From Clostridia bacterium (GTDB lineage: Bacteria > Bacillota > Clostridia > Christensenellales > Maliibacteriaceae), in contig JAFRLQ010000004.1 of the NCBI GenBank assembly GCA_017431145.1, positions 1-64,000 of the forward strand: a stretch of 64,000 bases of DNA. Reading direction: 5' to 3'. How positions within the stretch are numbered: position 1 is the first letter of the stretch; each line of letters opens with the position of its first letter. The translations under genes were made by a program, and so were the position numbers. Shown here in pieces: positions 1-9,095 of this stretch. Under the pieces are notes generated by a model, which saw nothing but the letters and a program-made list of their open reading frames with translations, made no database searches and was not told the DNA's origin.

Positions 1-61
1 TCACTCCGCTGCCGCCGCTTTCTTTCTCTTCATCAATAAACTCATAGTCTCGACCAACCCC

Positions 62-105
62 AAATAGTAAAATCGTTGACTCGTTTTCTGAAATAGTAAA
101 ATCGT
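62..105. repeat. 15-bp direct repeat, two copies 29 bp apart
   Basis: The 15-mer AAATAGTAAAATCGT occurs at 62-76 and again at 91-105. It lies in a gene-free stretch (1-143) downstream of the rlmD terminator. Nothing else in 1-143 looks coding once the terminator at 144-197 is recognised. Short tandem-spaced repeats like this occur at the ends of some insertion sequences, for example IS21-type multiple terminal repeats, but no transposase is visible because the window ends here. They could equally be regulator sites. Confidence 0.6.
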
Positions 106-143
106 AGCCACGCCACTGCTCCTTGACCAGTTCCCTCAGACAT

Positions 144-197
144 AAAAAGAGGGTTCCCATCACACCGAGCACGCTCTGCTCCCGGTGACGGAAACCC
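144..197 (-). terminator. Rho-independent terminator after rlmD
   Basis: Read on the minus strand, two 21-nt arms (151-171 and 177-197) can pair at 18 of 21 positions counting G-U pairs. A five-base loop separates them, and a TCTTTTTA tract follows. It sits about 30 bases past the rlmD stop, as expected for the end of that transcript. Confidence 0.75.
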
Positions 198-228
198 CAG
201 TAAATCAGGCTTTTTCAGCCCTTTTTCT

Positions 229-1590
229 TCAAGAATGTGTTAGTAGACAGACTGTCTCGACATGATTACTCATTGGGAACATATCAACAGGCTGAACCTT
301 GTTTATTTTGTATCCATTTGTAGTAAACAAAACAACATCTCTTGCAAGAGTGCCAGGGTTGCAAGAAACATAGATAATTGTTTTTAGTCTGTTTACACAT
401 AGTTCTTCAATCAGGTTTCTATCACAACCGCTTCGAGGTGGATCAACAATAACAGTATCGAAACTATCCAGATCAGTTATTCCTTTGATCAGCGTTTCAG
501 CTTTTCCACATTCAAATGAGATGTTCTTTATACCGTTTCGTTTAGCGTTGTCATAAGCATCAACTATTGCTTCCGGGACTACTTCTATCCCCTTCACCTG
601 CTCACAAAGGTCAGAAATAAATATTCCAATTGTTCCCGTGCCACAATACAGATCGATCACTCTCTTTGCACCAGTTTCCTCGATATATCGTTTCACAACG
701 CCGTACAAAGTTTCTATTTGATACTTGTTAATTTGAAAGAACGAAGCAGGAGAAACAGAAAAAGTCCTGTCTCCAATTTTTTCCTCCAATTTGTCACTGC
801 CCCACAAGGAAGTATAGTTATCACCGAGAATAACATTGTCTCTTCTTTTGTTAATATTCAATACAATACCGACAACTGTAGGTATTTCTTTCAAGAATAG
901 ATCTATCATTTCTTGTTTGTTTGGCAACAAACCCGATGTTGAAACAATGGTAATATGGATTTCATTTTTTGTAATTGTTCTAACGACAAAATGGCGCAAC
1001 AATCCGTTCCCAGTTGTTTCATTATAAATACTCACGTTGTATTTTTTGATATAGTACTCAAAAACACGGCAGGCTTTCATTGTCGTTTCAGACTGAGTCA
1101 AACAGTCATCGCAAGGAATAATGATATGTGAGTGTTTCCTGTAAAAGCCAAGTTTTCCATCTAAAGACACGGGAAATGATCCTTTGTTTCTATACCTCAT
1201 ATCCCGAGGGGAAGGAATAATCCTACTAATCGTTGGTTCTGTGATTTTTGCAATATGAATAAAAGCGTCCCTGACCATCTTTTCCTTCATTTCCAATTGC
1301 GACTTGTAACTCATATGCTGAAGATCACAACCGCCGCATCGAGGGAACAATGGACATGGAGACGCTACACGATTCTCACTTTTTGATATTAAACTCAAAA
1401 CCTTCCCGACACAGTACCTTTTATCACTCTTTATGATTTGAATTGTTACAGTTTCACCAGGCAATGCGCCTTCAACGAAAACGACAATACCATCAATCCT
1501 TGATACACCAAACCCTCTGCTGTCTAAAGAATCAATCGTAACAGTATGGATACTATTCTTTCTTATTGTTGCTTCTATCGTTTTTTTCAT
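229..1590 (-). CDS. rlmD: 23S rRNA (uracil-C5)-methyltransferase, RlmD/RumA family
   Basis: This is an SAM-dependent RNA m5U methyltransferase of the RumA/TrmA family, expected to modify 23S rRNA U1939. An N-terminal TRAM-like domain comes first. The iron-sulphur cysteine cluster CPLFPRCGGC follows. The Rossmann SAM site is VIDLYCGTGTIG, and the catalytic region has DPPRSGC followed by YVSCNPGT, which supplies the nucleophilic cysteine. I start at the ATG at 1588-1590 (MKKTIEATI, about 453 aa). The longer open frame runs back through a terminator into the pfkA 3' end. The Shine-Dalgarno is weak here. The gene is last in the leftward series after pfkA. TrmA-type tRNA specificity cannot be excluded, but the Fe-S cluster favours the RumA branch. 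Confidence 0.88.
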   Translation of the reverse strand: MKKTIEATIRKNSIHTVTIDSLDSRGFGVSRIDGIVVFVEGALPGETVTIQIIKSDKRYCVGKVLSLISKSENRVASPCPLFPRCGGCDLQHMSYKSQLEMKEKMVRDAFIHIAKITEPTISRIIPSPRDMRYRNKGSFPVSLDGKLGFYRKHSHIIIPCDDCLTQSETTMKACRVFEYYIKKYNVSIYNETTGNGLLRHFVVRTITKNEIHITIVSTSGLLPNKQEMIDLFLKEIPTVVGIVLNINKRRDNVILGDNYTSLWGSDKLEEKIGDRTFSVSPASFFQINKYQIETLYGVVKRYIEETGAKRVIDLYCGTGTIGIFISDLCEQVKGIEVVPEAIVDAYDNAKRNGIKNISFECGKAETLIKGITDLDSFDTVIVDPPRSGCDRNLIEELCVNRLKTIIYVSCNPGTLARDVVLFTTNGYKINKVQPVDMFPMSNHVETVCLLTHS

Positions 1591-1601
1591 GACTACCCAA
1601 T

Positions 1602-1629
1602 AAAAAAGGAGGTTGTGAACAACCTCCTT
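1602..1629 (-). terminator. Terminator between pfkA and rlmD
   Basis: A perfect 11-bp stem (arms 1606-1616 and 1619-1629) with a two-base apex is followed on the minus strand by six T residues. It lies just beyond the pfkA stop and before the rlmD start, so rlmD probably depends on readthrough or its own promoter. The 5' arm also contains an AAGGAGG sequence, but it is too far from the rlmD ATG to act as its ribosome site. Confidence 0.85.
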
Positions 1630-1636
1630 CTGTTCA

Positions 1637-2596
1637 TTAAAAAGCAAGATCGTATGCAAGTTTGTACAACTTCGTATGGATCCGTTTCTTTTGAGCCAAA
1701 GCCTCTTCAATATCAAAATCTTTAATCGAATTGTTCAGAATTCCCACAACCCGATTTCCTTTATTCTTTGCCAACAATTCAACTGCTCGTCCGGCAAGCC
1801 GTGCGGCAAGTGTCGCATCCTGTGCCGTGGGATCCCCTCCGCGCTGTACATGTCCCAATACAGTCGCACGAATATCAAGCCCTGTCATTTTTTCAAGATC
1901 GCTTGCAATCGTTTCAGCTTTACCGGCTCCCTCAGCAACTACAATTATGCCGGTCTGAACACCGAATTCGTAACGGTTTCTCAGTCTGTCAGCAATCTGA
2001 TTGATATCCCATTCGATTTCAGGAATGATCACTGCTTCAGCTCCGCAAGCAACACCGGAAAACAAAGCGATGTCACCACAGTTTCTTCCCATGACCTCAA
2101 TCACGCCAATTCTGTCATGAGAATCCATCGTGTCTCGAATCTTACTGATCGAAGAAACAACAGTATTGATTGCAGTATCAAAGCCAATACAGAAATCCGT
2201 ATAAGCCAGATCGTTATCAATCGTCCCGGGAACTCCAATCGTCGGAATACCGAGTTTGCACAGTTCATGAGCACCTGCAAAGGTACCATCGCCACCGATT
2301 GCGATCAGGCCTTCAATGCCGGCTGCTTTCATATTCTGAACCGCTTTCTTACGCCCCTGCTCTGTTTTAAACTCTAAACACCTGGCAGTATGAAGAATGG
2401 TTCCGCCATGTTGTGAAATACCAGACACATCACGGCGAGTCAAAACGTTCATGTCACCGTTGATCAAACCATTGTAGCCGCCTTTAACACCATAAACCTG
2501 AATTCCATGCACATATGCAACACGTACCACGGCACGAATCGCAGCATTCATACCAGGCGCATCGCCGCCGCTTGTTAAAACACCAATTCTTCTCAT
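1637..2596 (-). CDS. pfkA: ATP-dependent 6-phosphofructokinase
   Basis: It phosphorylates fructose 6-phosphate to fructose 1,6-bisphosphate, the committed glycolytic step, in the cytoplasm. The N-terminus has GVLTSGGDAPGMNAAIR (ATP site). GGDGTFAGA follows, then the catalytic PGTIDND loop (TIDND carries the base Asp) and EVMGRNCGD. The 319-aa length matches bacterial PfkA. The ATG at 2594-2596 lies seven bases after AAAAGG, so I prefer it over the TTG two codons upstream. Following dnaE is the common clostridial order, but no pyruvate kinase gene follows; rlmD does. Confidence 0.95.
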   Translation of the reverse strand: MRRIGVLTSGGDAPGMNAAIRAVVRVAYVHGIQVYGVKGGYNGLINGDMNVLTRRDVSGISQHGGTILHTARCLEFKTEQGRKKAVQNMKAAGIEGLIAIGGDGTFAGAHELCKLGIPTIGVPGTIDNDLAYTDFCIGFDTAINTVVSSISKIRDTMDSHDRIGVIEVMGRNCGDIALFSGVACGAEAVIIPEIEWDINQIADRLRNRYEFGVQTGIIVVAEGAGKAETIASDLEKMTGLDIRATVLGHVQRGGDPTAQDATLAARLAGRAVELLAKNKGNRVVGILNNSIKDFDIEEALAQKKRIHTKLYKLAYDLAF

Positions 2597-2697
2597 AACC
2601 AAACCTTTTCTTTCATGAAATCAAATCAATTATACAGAAAACAATACTTTTTTTCACTAACTAATTGCTTCGTTCCGCAACAATAGCAATCTTTTAG

Positions 2698-5600
2698 TCA
2701 TTCTGTTTTATTCTTTACCCAACGAATATCATCTTTTGGTATAACACTCACTAAATCTGCTTCTACTCCGCTATTATCATCTACGCAGTATTCCTTTGAT
2801 AACAAATATGTTTTCTTGTTATCGTTGAAATATAAATAAACAGGAATGCCGCCTTTGTGTCTTACGAGAGTATTCTTAATCGTATTGATCAGATCATTAT
2901 CAGAACTGTCATTGAGCCTCAGGTAAAGCTTATTGAATTTTGACTGTGTTTTTTCTTTATCCTTCACCGGCTGAACGAAAGAGTCCGCAATGATTTTCGC
3001 GTTTTCTTCTTCTTTTAGATCGATTCTGCCTCTCACAGTCATTACGGTATCCTGCTGCAGCTGTGTCGCAAACTGCTGATACACTTTAGGAAAAACGATC
3101 ACCTCTATCACGCCTTCGAAATCTTCCATCTGCATAAAAGCCATCATTGTCTGGTTTCTCGTGATTTTATGATTCACATCTGTGATCAGGCCTGTGAATA
3201 CAATCGGTTTCCCATTTAAATCTTCTTTAAGTGTGAGATCGGCAAATTCTTCTGTTTGCTCATCGTGAACATTCAAATCCAGAGTCCCATAAGTGTTTTT
3301 CGATACAAGTTTACGATAATCATCCAACGGATGGCCGCTGATATAAACACCGGTCATTTCTCTTTCCAACTGTAGTGTTTCTTCTTCCGTCAGTGATCCG
3401 TTTGACGGCCAATTTTCACCCGATTCATCTTCGCGGAAGATGGTCGGATCGCCAAATAATGACATCTGTCCCAGAATCTCCTTCTTCCGTTGTTTTTGAA
3501 TGGAAGAAAGAATCATCTCGTACCCAAGTCTCATTCTTCCTCTGTCAATACCAAACGAGTCAAATGCACCTGAGAGTATCAAAGACTCACACATCGATTT
3601 ATTGACAGACTCAGGCGGGATCCTTCTGCAGAAATTGGAAAAACTGGTGAATTCTCCATTCTGATTTCTCTCATCAACGATAAGATTAACTGCCGTTTTT
3701 CCGACACGTTTTATTGCAGCCAATCCGAAACGTATCGAGTTTCCTTCTGTTGAAAATACAGCATTGCTTCGATTTATGTCTGGTGGAAGCACCTGTATGC
3801 CCATATTTCTTGACGCCTGAATATAAAGCGAGATCCTGTCTCTGGATGAGAGAAAACTGTTCAGCAACGCCGTCATAAAAGCAACGGGATAATGCACTCT
3901 TAAATACGCCGTCTGATAAGCAACCACAGCATACGCCGCTGCATGCGACTTGTTAAAGGCGTATTCGGCAAAAGACGTCATCTCATCAAAAACACTCTCC
4001 GCAGTCTTTTGCGGTATTCCGAGTCTGGTCGCACCGGGAACCTCAACGTTGCCTTCTTTATCAAGCAGACCATAGACAAACACTTCCCTTTCATGCTGCA
4101 TGACATCTGCTTTCTTCTTTGCCATGGCACGCCTGACAAGGTCGCTCCGCCCGAGAGAATACCCTGCCATGTCTCTTACGATCTGCATGACCTGTTCCTG
4201 ATACACCATGCATCCGTAAGTAACATCCAGCGTTTTCTGAAGGAGCGGATGCAAATATGTTACTGAGTCCGGATCGAATTTGCCCCTGATGTATTTCGGT
4301 ATGGAATCCATCGGACCGGGTCTGTAAAGCGCCACACCTGCAATGATATCCTCAAATGTACTTGGCTTTAACTCACGAAGGAAATTCCGCATTCCCTGAC
4401 TTTCCAGCTGAAACACACCGTCTGTATCACCACGCGAAAGCATGTCATATACCGCCGGATCGTCAAAACCGATCTTTTCTATATTCAGTCTTGTACCGGT
4501 ATCTTTTTCAATGATATCAATCGCATCACGAATTACCGTGAGCGTTCTCAGCCCAAGAAAATCCATTTTCAGCAGACCAAGCTGCTCGATCGTCGTCATC
4601 GGAAACTGTGTTGTCACGACATTATCATTCATCTGAAGAGGCACATACCTGTTCAATGGATCACGCGAGATCACAACACCTGCAGCATGTGTTGATGCAT
4701 GCCTCGGAAGCCCCTCAAGATTTCTGGCGATATCAATCAGTTTTTTAACTTCTTCATCGGACTCGTACAAAGCAGTCAGCTCCGGATTCATGGACAAAGC
4801 CTTATCAATGGTCATTTTTAATTCCATTGGCACTGCTTTTGATATCGCATCAACTCTGCTGTATGGCATATTCAGCACTCTGCCGACATCTCTTATCGCC
4901 TGTCTAGCGGCCATCGTTCCGAATGTAATGATCTGTGAAACACAATCAGCGCCATATTTCCGTGTAACGTAGTCAATGACTTCCTGTCTTCTTTCATAAC
5001 AGAAATCCACGTCTATATCCGGCATGGTCACCCTTTCAGGGTTCAGGAATCTTTCAAAGAGAAGATCGTATTTTAACGGATCTATCGTTGTGATGTTCAA
5101 CGAATATGCGACAACAGAACCGGCTGCGCTGCCGCGTCCGGGACCGACCATGATCCCATGGTCTTTTGCGTATTTAATAAAATCCCATACAATCAGGAAA
5201 TAGTCAACGAATCCCATTTCGCGGATCGTGTTCAGTTCATAATTCAGCCGTTCCATCACGTCGGCATAATTGTCTGGATAGCGTTCCATCAGGCCGCCGA
5301 CACACAGTTTTTTCAGATACTCAAAGGCATCCGTACCATCCGGGATCTCATATTTTGGTAAGCGATATTTACCGAATTCGAATTCAACTTTGCAGCGATC
5401 CGCTATTTTCAGCGTATTATCAATAGCTTCAGGGAACTGTGCAAATCTTTCATGCATTTCCACTGGCGACTTCAGATAGAATTCATCCGTCTCAAACCGC
5501 ATATGGTTTTCATCATCCAGCGTTTTACCCGTCTGTATGCACATCAGGATTTCCTGTGCCTGTGCGTCTTCCTTTTTCACGTAATGCACATCGTTGGTAC

Positions 5601-6201
5601 ATACACAATCGATTCCTGTCTCGTTGTGGATTCTCATCAACTGTGCGTTAACCTTTTTTTGTTCAAGAATCCCCGAATCCTGGAGCTCCAAAAAGAAATT
5701 TCCGTGTCCGAACAGCTCATCCAGGTTTAAAGCAAATTGTTTGGCCTCATCATAAAACCCGTTCAAAAGCAAGCGCGGTATGTCTCCGCTCAGGCAAGCT
5801 GAAAGACCGATCAGTCCTTCATGATGCTCAGCAAGAAGCTTGTAATCGATTCTCGGCCGATAATAGAAGCCGCGTGTAAAAGCTTCGGAACATAGATATA
5901 CAAGGTTTCTGTATCCGGTCATATTCTCGCAAAGAAGAATCAAATGAGCATATTCACGATACTTTGACTCCTTCTGATCCATGTCCTGAACAACATAGAC
6001 TTCGCAGCCGATGATCGGCTTTATATTCCTTTTCACAGCCTGCTGATAGAATTCGATTACACCGTACATGACCCCGTGATCCGTTATCGCGATGGAATCC
6101 ATACCAAGTTCTTTGCATGAATCCAAGAGCTTATCAATTCGAGAAGCTCCGTCAAGAAGGCTGTATTCAGTATGTACATGTAGATGTGTAAACCCTGTCA
6201 A
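2698..6201 (-). CDS. dnaE: DNA polymerase III alpha subunit, DnaE type
   Basis: This is a C-family replicative polymerase of 1167 aa. It begins with an intact PHP domain (HLHVHTEYSLLDGASR). The palm catalytic aspartates lie in TMPDIDVDF, followed by fingers, helix-hairpin-helix and a C-terminal OB fold (VFTGLITDV onward). The start is TTG at 6199-6201, seven bases after an AAAGG Shine-Dalgarno; the ORF shows no better ATG near the conserved N-terminus. It is the DnaE form rather than PolC because it lacks an inserted exonuclease domain. It sits eleven bases after the HPr-like gene and is probably cotranscribed with whiA and rapZ. Confidence 0.95.
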   Translation of the reverse strand: MTGFTHLHVHTEYSLLDGASRIDKLLDSCKELGMDSIAITDHGVMYGVIEFYQQAVKRNIKPIIGCEVYVVQDMDQKESKYREYAHLILLCENMTGYRNLVYLCSEAFTRGFYYRPRIDYKLLAEHHEGLIGLSACLSGDIPRLLLNGFYDEAKQFALNLDELFGHGNFFLELQDSGILEQKKVNAQLMRIHNETGIDCVCTNDVHYVKKEDAQAQEILMCIQTGKTLDDENHMRFETDEFYLKSPVEMHERFAQFPEAIDNTLKIADRCKVEFEFGKYRLPKYEIPDGTDAFEYLKKLCVGGLMERYPDNYADVMERLNYELNTIREMGFVDYFLIVWDFIKYAKDHGIMVGPGRGSAAGSVVAYSLNITTIDPLKYDLLFERFLNPERVTMPDIDVDFCYERRQEVIDYVTRKYGADCVSQIITFGTMAARQAIRDVGRVLNMPYSRVDAISKAVPMELKMTIDKALSMNPELTALYESDEEVKKLIDIARNLEGLPRHASTHAAGVVISRDPLNRYVPLQMNDNVVTTQFPMTTIEQLGLLKMDFLGLRTLTVIRDAIDIIEKDTGTRLNIEKIGFDDPAVYDMLSRGDTDGVFQLESQGMRNFLRELKPSTFEDIIAGVALYRPGPMDSIPKYIRGKFDPDSVTYLHPLLQKTLDVTYGCMVYQEQVMQIVRDMAGYSLGRSDLVRRAMAKKKADVMQHEREVFVYGLLDKEGNVEVPGATRLGIPQKTAESVFDEMTSFAEYAFNKSHAAAYAVVAYQTAYLRVHYPVAFMTALLNSFLSSRDRISLYIQASRNMGIQVLPPDINRSNAVFSTEGNSIRFGLAAIKRVGKTAVNLIVDERNQNGEFTSFSNFCRRIPPESVNKSMCESLILSGAFDSFGIDRGRMRLGYEMILSSIQKQRKKEILGQMSLFGDPTIFREDESGENWPSNGSLTEEETLQLEREMTGVYISGHPLDDYRKLVSKNTYGTLDLNVHDEQTEEFADLTLKEDLNGKPIVFTGLITDVNHKITRNQTMMAFMQMEDFEGVIEVIVFPKVYQQFATQLQQDTVMTVRGRIDLKEEENAKIIADSFVQPVKDKEKTQSKFNKLYLRLNDSSDNDLINTIKNTLVRHKGGIPVYLYFNDNKKTYLLSKEYCVDDNSGVEADLVSVIPKDDIRWVKNKTE

Positions 6202-6211
6202 GCGATCACCT

Positions 6212-6481
6212 TTATTCTGCTATTTCTTCATTTCCGTAATTCTCAATCAATTCCTCGATGGCCTGCATAGCTTTCTTTTCATCTCTGCCGTCACACATAA
6301 AAACCATGTCCATTTCAACGCCCGGCTCTGCAATTGCCATGACACCCATTACAGACTTGGCATTGATCAGTCTGGTTTTGTAATGAATCAGAATCTGGGA
6401 CTTGAATTTTTCCGATGTGTTAATCAGTTTGGATACAAAATCCGTATCCATATTCCGAACAGTCAGTTCTTTCTTGATCAT
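6212..6481 (-). CDS. HPr-like regulatory protein lacking the active-site His (Crh-like)
   Basis: An 89-aa HPr-fold protein. The regulatory serine motif KSVMGVM is present (Ser43, matching Ser46 of Bacillus HPr). The HARP phosphotransfer motif around His15 and Arg17 is replaced by residues 12-15, DTDF. Such a protein cannot accept phosphate from Enzyme I at His15 but could be phosphorylated on serine by HPr kinase, as known for Bacillus Crh. Crh is also encoded beside whiA and rapZ, which supports the comparison. The start ATG at 6479-6481 follows AAGGAGG by seven bases; the longer frame overlaps whiA and is rejected. Whether it has Crh's catabolite-control role is inference. Confidence 0.82.
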   Translation of the reverse strand: MIKKELTVRNMDTDFVSKLINTSEKFKSQILIHYKTRLINAKSVMGVMAIAEPGVEMDMVFMCDGRDEKKAMQAIEELIENYGNEEIAE

Positions 6482-6497
6482 AATCCATCCTCCTTTT

Positions 6498-7439
6498 TCA
6501 GTCGACGCTTTGATTCTCAGCCGCAAGCGATACAAGTTTTCTCAGCCTGTGATTCGCACCTGATTTGGTAATATTCAACAGATCTGCCAGTTCTTCCAGT
6601 GAAGCCTCGGGGTAATCCAGTCTCATTTCAGCCGTGCGTCTCAATGATAGCGACTGTTGCCTCAGGATACCTTCTCTTTCAAGAAACTCGATTGCTCTGA
6701 TCTGTTTTTGAGAAGCATCAACAAGCTTCACGATATTCGCATTATTGCAATTGGAGCCGCGGTTCACATCATTGTTAATGTCTCGCATCATCCTCTCTTC
6801 TTCCATCCGCAAATATGCGCTGTATGCTCCGATATGTGCCAAAAACTGAGCGATTGAATCGTATTCTTTTATGTACACGATCTCTTTATCCCGCCGATGG
6901 CTCAGATGAACATTCCACCCCATTTCATACAGGATCCGGCAGCTTTCATTTGCCCGTTCAAGATCGTCCATGACGAATTCAAGATGATAGCCCTTCTCCG
7001 GAGGATAAAGCGTACCGCAAGCAAGAAACATTCCTCTCAGAAAAGAATCAATGCTGTTCTGGTCCTTTTCATCAAAGCGGATGGTTTCATTAAGCATTAC
7101 CGTATCCTCGTCCTCTTTTCGGATAATGCCGCAGTCAGCCAGTATCTGACGCGCGGTATCCCCGGTAACGATGATCAACGTTTTTACAGTCTTCTTTAAT
7201 TGTTCCTTCTGCACACGCTGAACGATGCATTCATACTGGTACAGATGACCGATGATCGAAAGGATCCTCTGCGCAACCGGTTCTATCGTCGTCGTCAGTA
7301 CAAGCCTCATTCCATCTCTGGTCAGACTTATGGAACCGGCATACCAGACAAAAGCGGTCAACTCACATTTTCTGCTCTGATCACTTTTTATTTTAACCTT
7401 TGATACGTCGGTTTTTGTCTTCGTTGAAAAAGAGGGCAT
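6498..7439 (-). CDS. whiA: DNA-binding protein WhiA
   Basis: WhiA is a conserved Gram-positive protein with a degenerate LAGLIDADG-type N-terminal half (FLRGMFLACGTLYPPEKG) and a C-terminal helix-turn-helix (AEMRLDYPEASLEELADLL then NITKSGANHRLRKL). In actinobacteria it drives sporulation septation; in Bacillus it affects chromosome segregation and division. At 313 aa it is normal length. AGGAGG lies six bases before the ATG. It lies between rapZ and the HPr-like gene in an operon. The mgfK/yvcK gene usually found between rapZ and whiA is absent here. Confidence 0.93.
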   Translation of the reverse strand: MPSFSTKTKTDVSKVKIKSDQSRKCELTAFVWYAGSISLTRDGMRLVLTTTIEPVAQRILSIIGHLYQYECIVQRVQKEQLKKTVKTLIIVTGDTARQILADCGIIRKEDEDTVMLNETIRFDEKDQNSIDSFLRGMFLACGTLYPPEKGYHLEFVMDDLERANESCRILYEMGWNVHLSHRRDKEIVYIKEYDSIAQFLAHIGAYSAYLRMEEERMMRDINNDVNRGSNCNNANIVKLVDASQKQIRAIEFLEREGILRQQSLSLRRTAEMRLDYPEASLEELADLLNITKSGANHRLRKLVSLAAENQSVD

Positions 7440-7481
7440 TTCTTTCCTCCTGGTTCATGCAATTAAAAACAGGAATGTTGT

Positions 7482-8369
7482 TTAGCCTCTAAGCAGATAC
7501 TCTGCTGATCTGTCTTTCAGAATATCTCTGTGAACGATTTCCACTGGCTGCCCCGCAGCTGAAAGCTTGTTGTAAAGCGCATCAGCAAACACCACAGAAC
7601 GGTGCTGTCCGCCCGTACAGCCTACCCCTACAACGATATTCGTTTTTCCTTCTTTTTCGAACAGGGGCAGTGTTTCGGTCAGCTGATCCACAACAGAATC
7701 GAGAAACCGTTCAGCGTCTTCGTTTCCCATAACATAGTTTATCACGTCTTCATCCTGTCCTGTATGTTTCCTCATGCTTTCGACATAATACGGATTTGGA
7801 AGAAATCTCATATCATAGATAAAGTCAGCATCAAGAGGAACTCCGTATTTGTAACCGAACGAGATGATCGTGACAAACGCTTTTGATATCTTTCTTTTTC
7901 CGGAATAGATCTTGGACAAAGCACTTCTCAACTGACGCACCGAAAGATTTGTTGTGTCGATGATCCGGTCCGCTGAAGAACGCAGCGGCGTCATCATTTC
8001 GATTTCTATATCGATTGCATCTTCCAACATCATCCCTTCCTGATAAAGCGGATGACGCCGCCTTGTCAGATCAAAACGTCCCACAAGCGTCGCCTTGTCT
8101 GCTTCCAGGAAAAGCATTTCTGTCTCATGCTTCTGTTCTCTCAGCCAGTCCAGCGCATCGAAAATATCATGGAACATATTCCCCACACGCGAGTCGACCA
8201 CGAGCGCAACATCATTTATGTTGCTGTACTGCTCACTGCACAGATGTACAAAGTCAGAGATCAGCTTCGGCGGAAGATTATCCACGCAAAAATAATCCAT
8301 GTCTTCAAAACAGCGAAGCGCTGCGCTGCGCCCTGCTCCGGACAAGCCTGTTACAATAACAAATCTCAT
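7482..8369 (-). CDS. rapZ: RNase adapter / nucleotide-binding protein RapZ (YvcJ)
   Basis: A P-loop protein of 295 aa with Walker A GLSGAGRS near residue 8 and the family signature CVDNLPP. The C-terminal domain keeps GVGCTGGQHRSV. In E. coli RapZ directs decay of the GlmZ small RNA and so controls glucosamine-6-phosphate synthase; in Firmicutes YvcJ binds nucleotides and its target is less clear. The start ATG overlaps the stop of the upstream PHP gene as ATGA, indicating translational coupling. Proximity to murB and whiA fits a role near cell-wall precursor control, which is inference. Confidence 0.93.
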   Translation of the reverse strand: MRFVIVTGLSGAGRSAALRCFEDMDYFCVDNLPPKLISDFVHLCSEQYSNINDVALVVDSRVGNMFHDIFDALDWLREQKHETEMLFLEADKATLVGRFDLTRRRHPLYQEGMMLEDAIDIEIEMMTPLRSSADRIIDTTNLSVRQLRSALSKIYSGKRKISKAFVTIISFGYKYGVPLDADFIYDMRFLPNPYYVESMRKHTGQDEDVINYVMGNEDAERFLDSVVDQLTETLPLFEKEGKTNIVVGVGCTGGQHRSVVFADALYNKLSAAGQPVEIVHRDILKDRSAEYLLRG

Positions 8370-9094
8370 ATACGCGGATCCTTTCTGAGGTTGATGATTC
8401 GATCACATTCTATCCCTGCAGACAGTGCCGCATCATAGGCACGATCAACCTTGCCGACATCCTCAGGTCTGTGTGCATCGCTCGACAGAACGAATCTGCA
8501 TCCTGTTTCTTTTGCGATCAGAAGATTCTGTTTCGACATAGGATGCTTATTGTTGATCTCTATGAGCACATTTCTGCTTGAAGCAGCTTCTGCCACTCTT
8601 TTAATATCAACCGCGATGTATTCTCCGGGATGCGTGATTAACATCAGGCCATTCGTGTTTATTGCTGCGACATCAGCGTCTGTCATGTTTCTTCTTGCTT
8701 TTCGCGGAGAAATCAAAGCTGTGAACTGAAGATCTATCAGATCTTTCACGCGCCAAGGGACCGCTGTTCTATGGAAGCCCGCAATCAGATAGTCCAGTTT
8801 TGATACCCATTCCTGTTTAATGTCGATCGATCCGTCTGTACCGACAATATTCGCTTCCACACTGGAGAGAATTCTTATATTCTTGTATTTCTCGTTCAGT
8901 TTCCGAATCTCATCCGCCTGCTTCAAATATCCTTTTTTTGAAATCCCGTGTGCAATTTGGCGAAAACCATGGTCGCTGATACCGATTTCACAAAGACCTT
9001 TTTCAATCGCGGAGAGTACATTCTCCTCCACAGAACCCGTCCCGTGGCTGTAAACGGTATGTGTATGATAATCCGCCGTGATGATCGACTGCAT
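8366..9094 (-). CDS. PHP-domain phosphoesterase (YcdX/HisK-like)
   Basis: A 242-aa PHP metallohydrolase. Metal ligands are seen in DYHTHTVYSHG, EIGISDHG, SSVEANIVG, AGFHR, LITHPGE and LSSDAHRPEDVG, the full PHP set. Homologues hydrolyse phosphomonoesters with a trinuclear metal centre; the substrate of this one is unknown. The ATG at 9092-9094 follows AGAGGTG by six bases and starts one base after the murB stop. An in-frame GTG three codons earlier is possible. It is encoded between murB and rapZ, a standard clostridial order. Confidence 0.88.
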   Translation of the reverse strand: MQSIITADYHTHTVYSHGTGSVEENVLSAIEKGLCEIGISDHGFRQIAHGISKKGYLKQADEIRKLNEKYKNIRILSSVEANIVGTDGSIDIKQEWVSKLDYLIAGFHRTAVPWRVKDLIDLQFTALISPRKARRNMTDADVAAINTNGLMLITHPGEYIAVDIKRVAEAASSRNVLIEINNKHPMSKQNLLIAKETGCRFVLSSDAHRPEDVGKVDRAYDAALSAGIECDRIINLRKDPRI

Positions 9095-9095
9095 C

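Noticed and set aside
1-210. Minus-strand frame with a plausible protein-like sequence at the left edge
   Set aside because: The frame runs through the strong rlmD terminator hairpin and the direct repeats, and has no ribosome site or convincing start. I treat it as non-coding.
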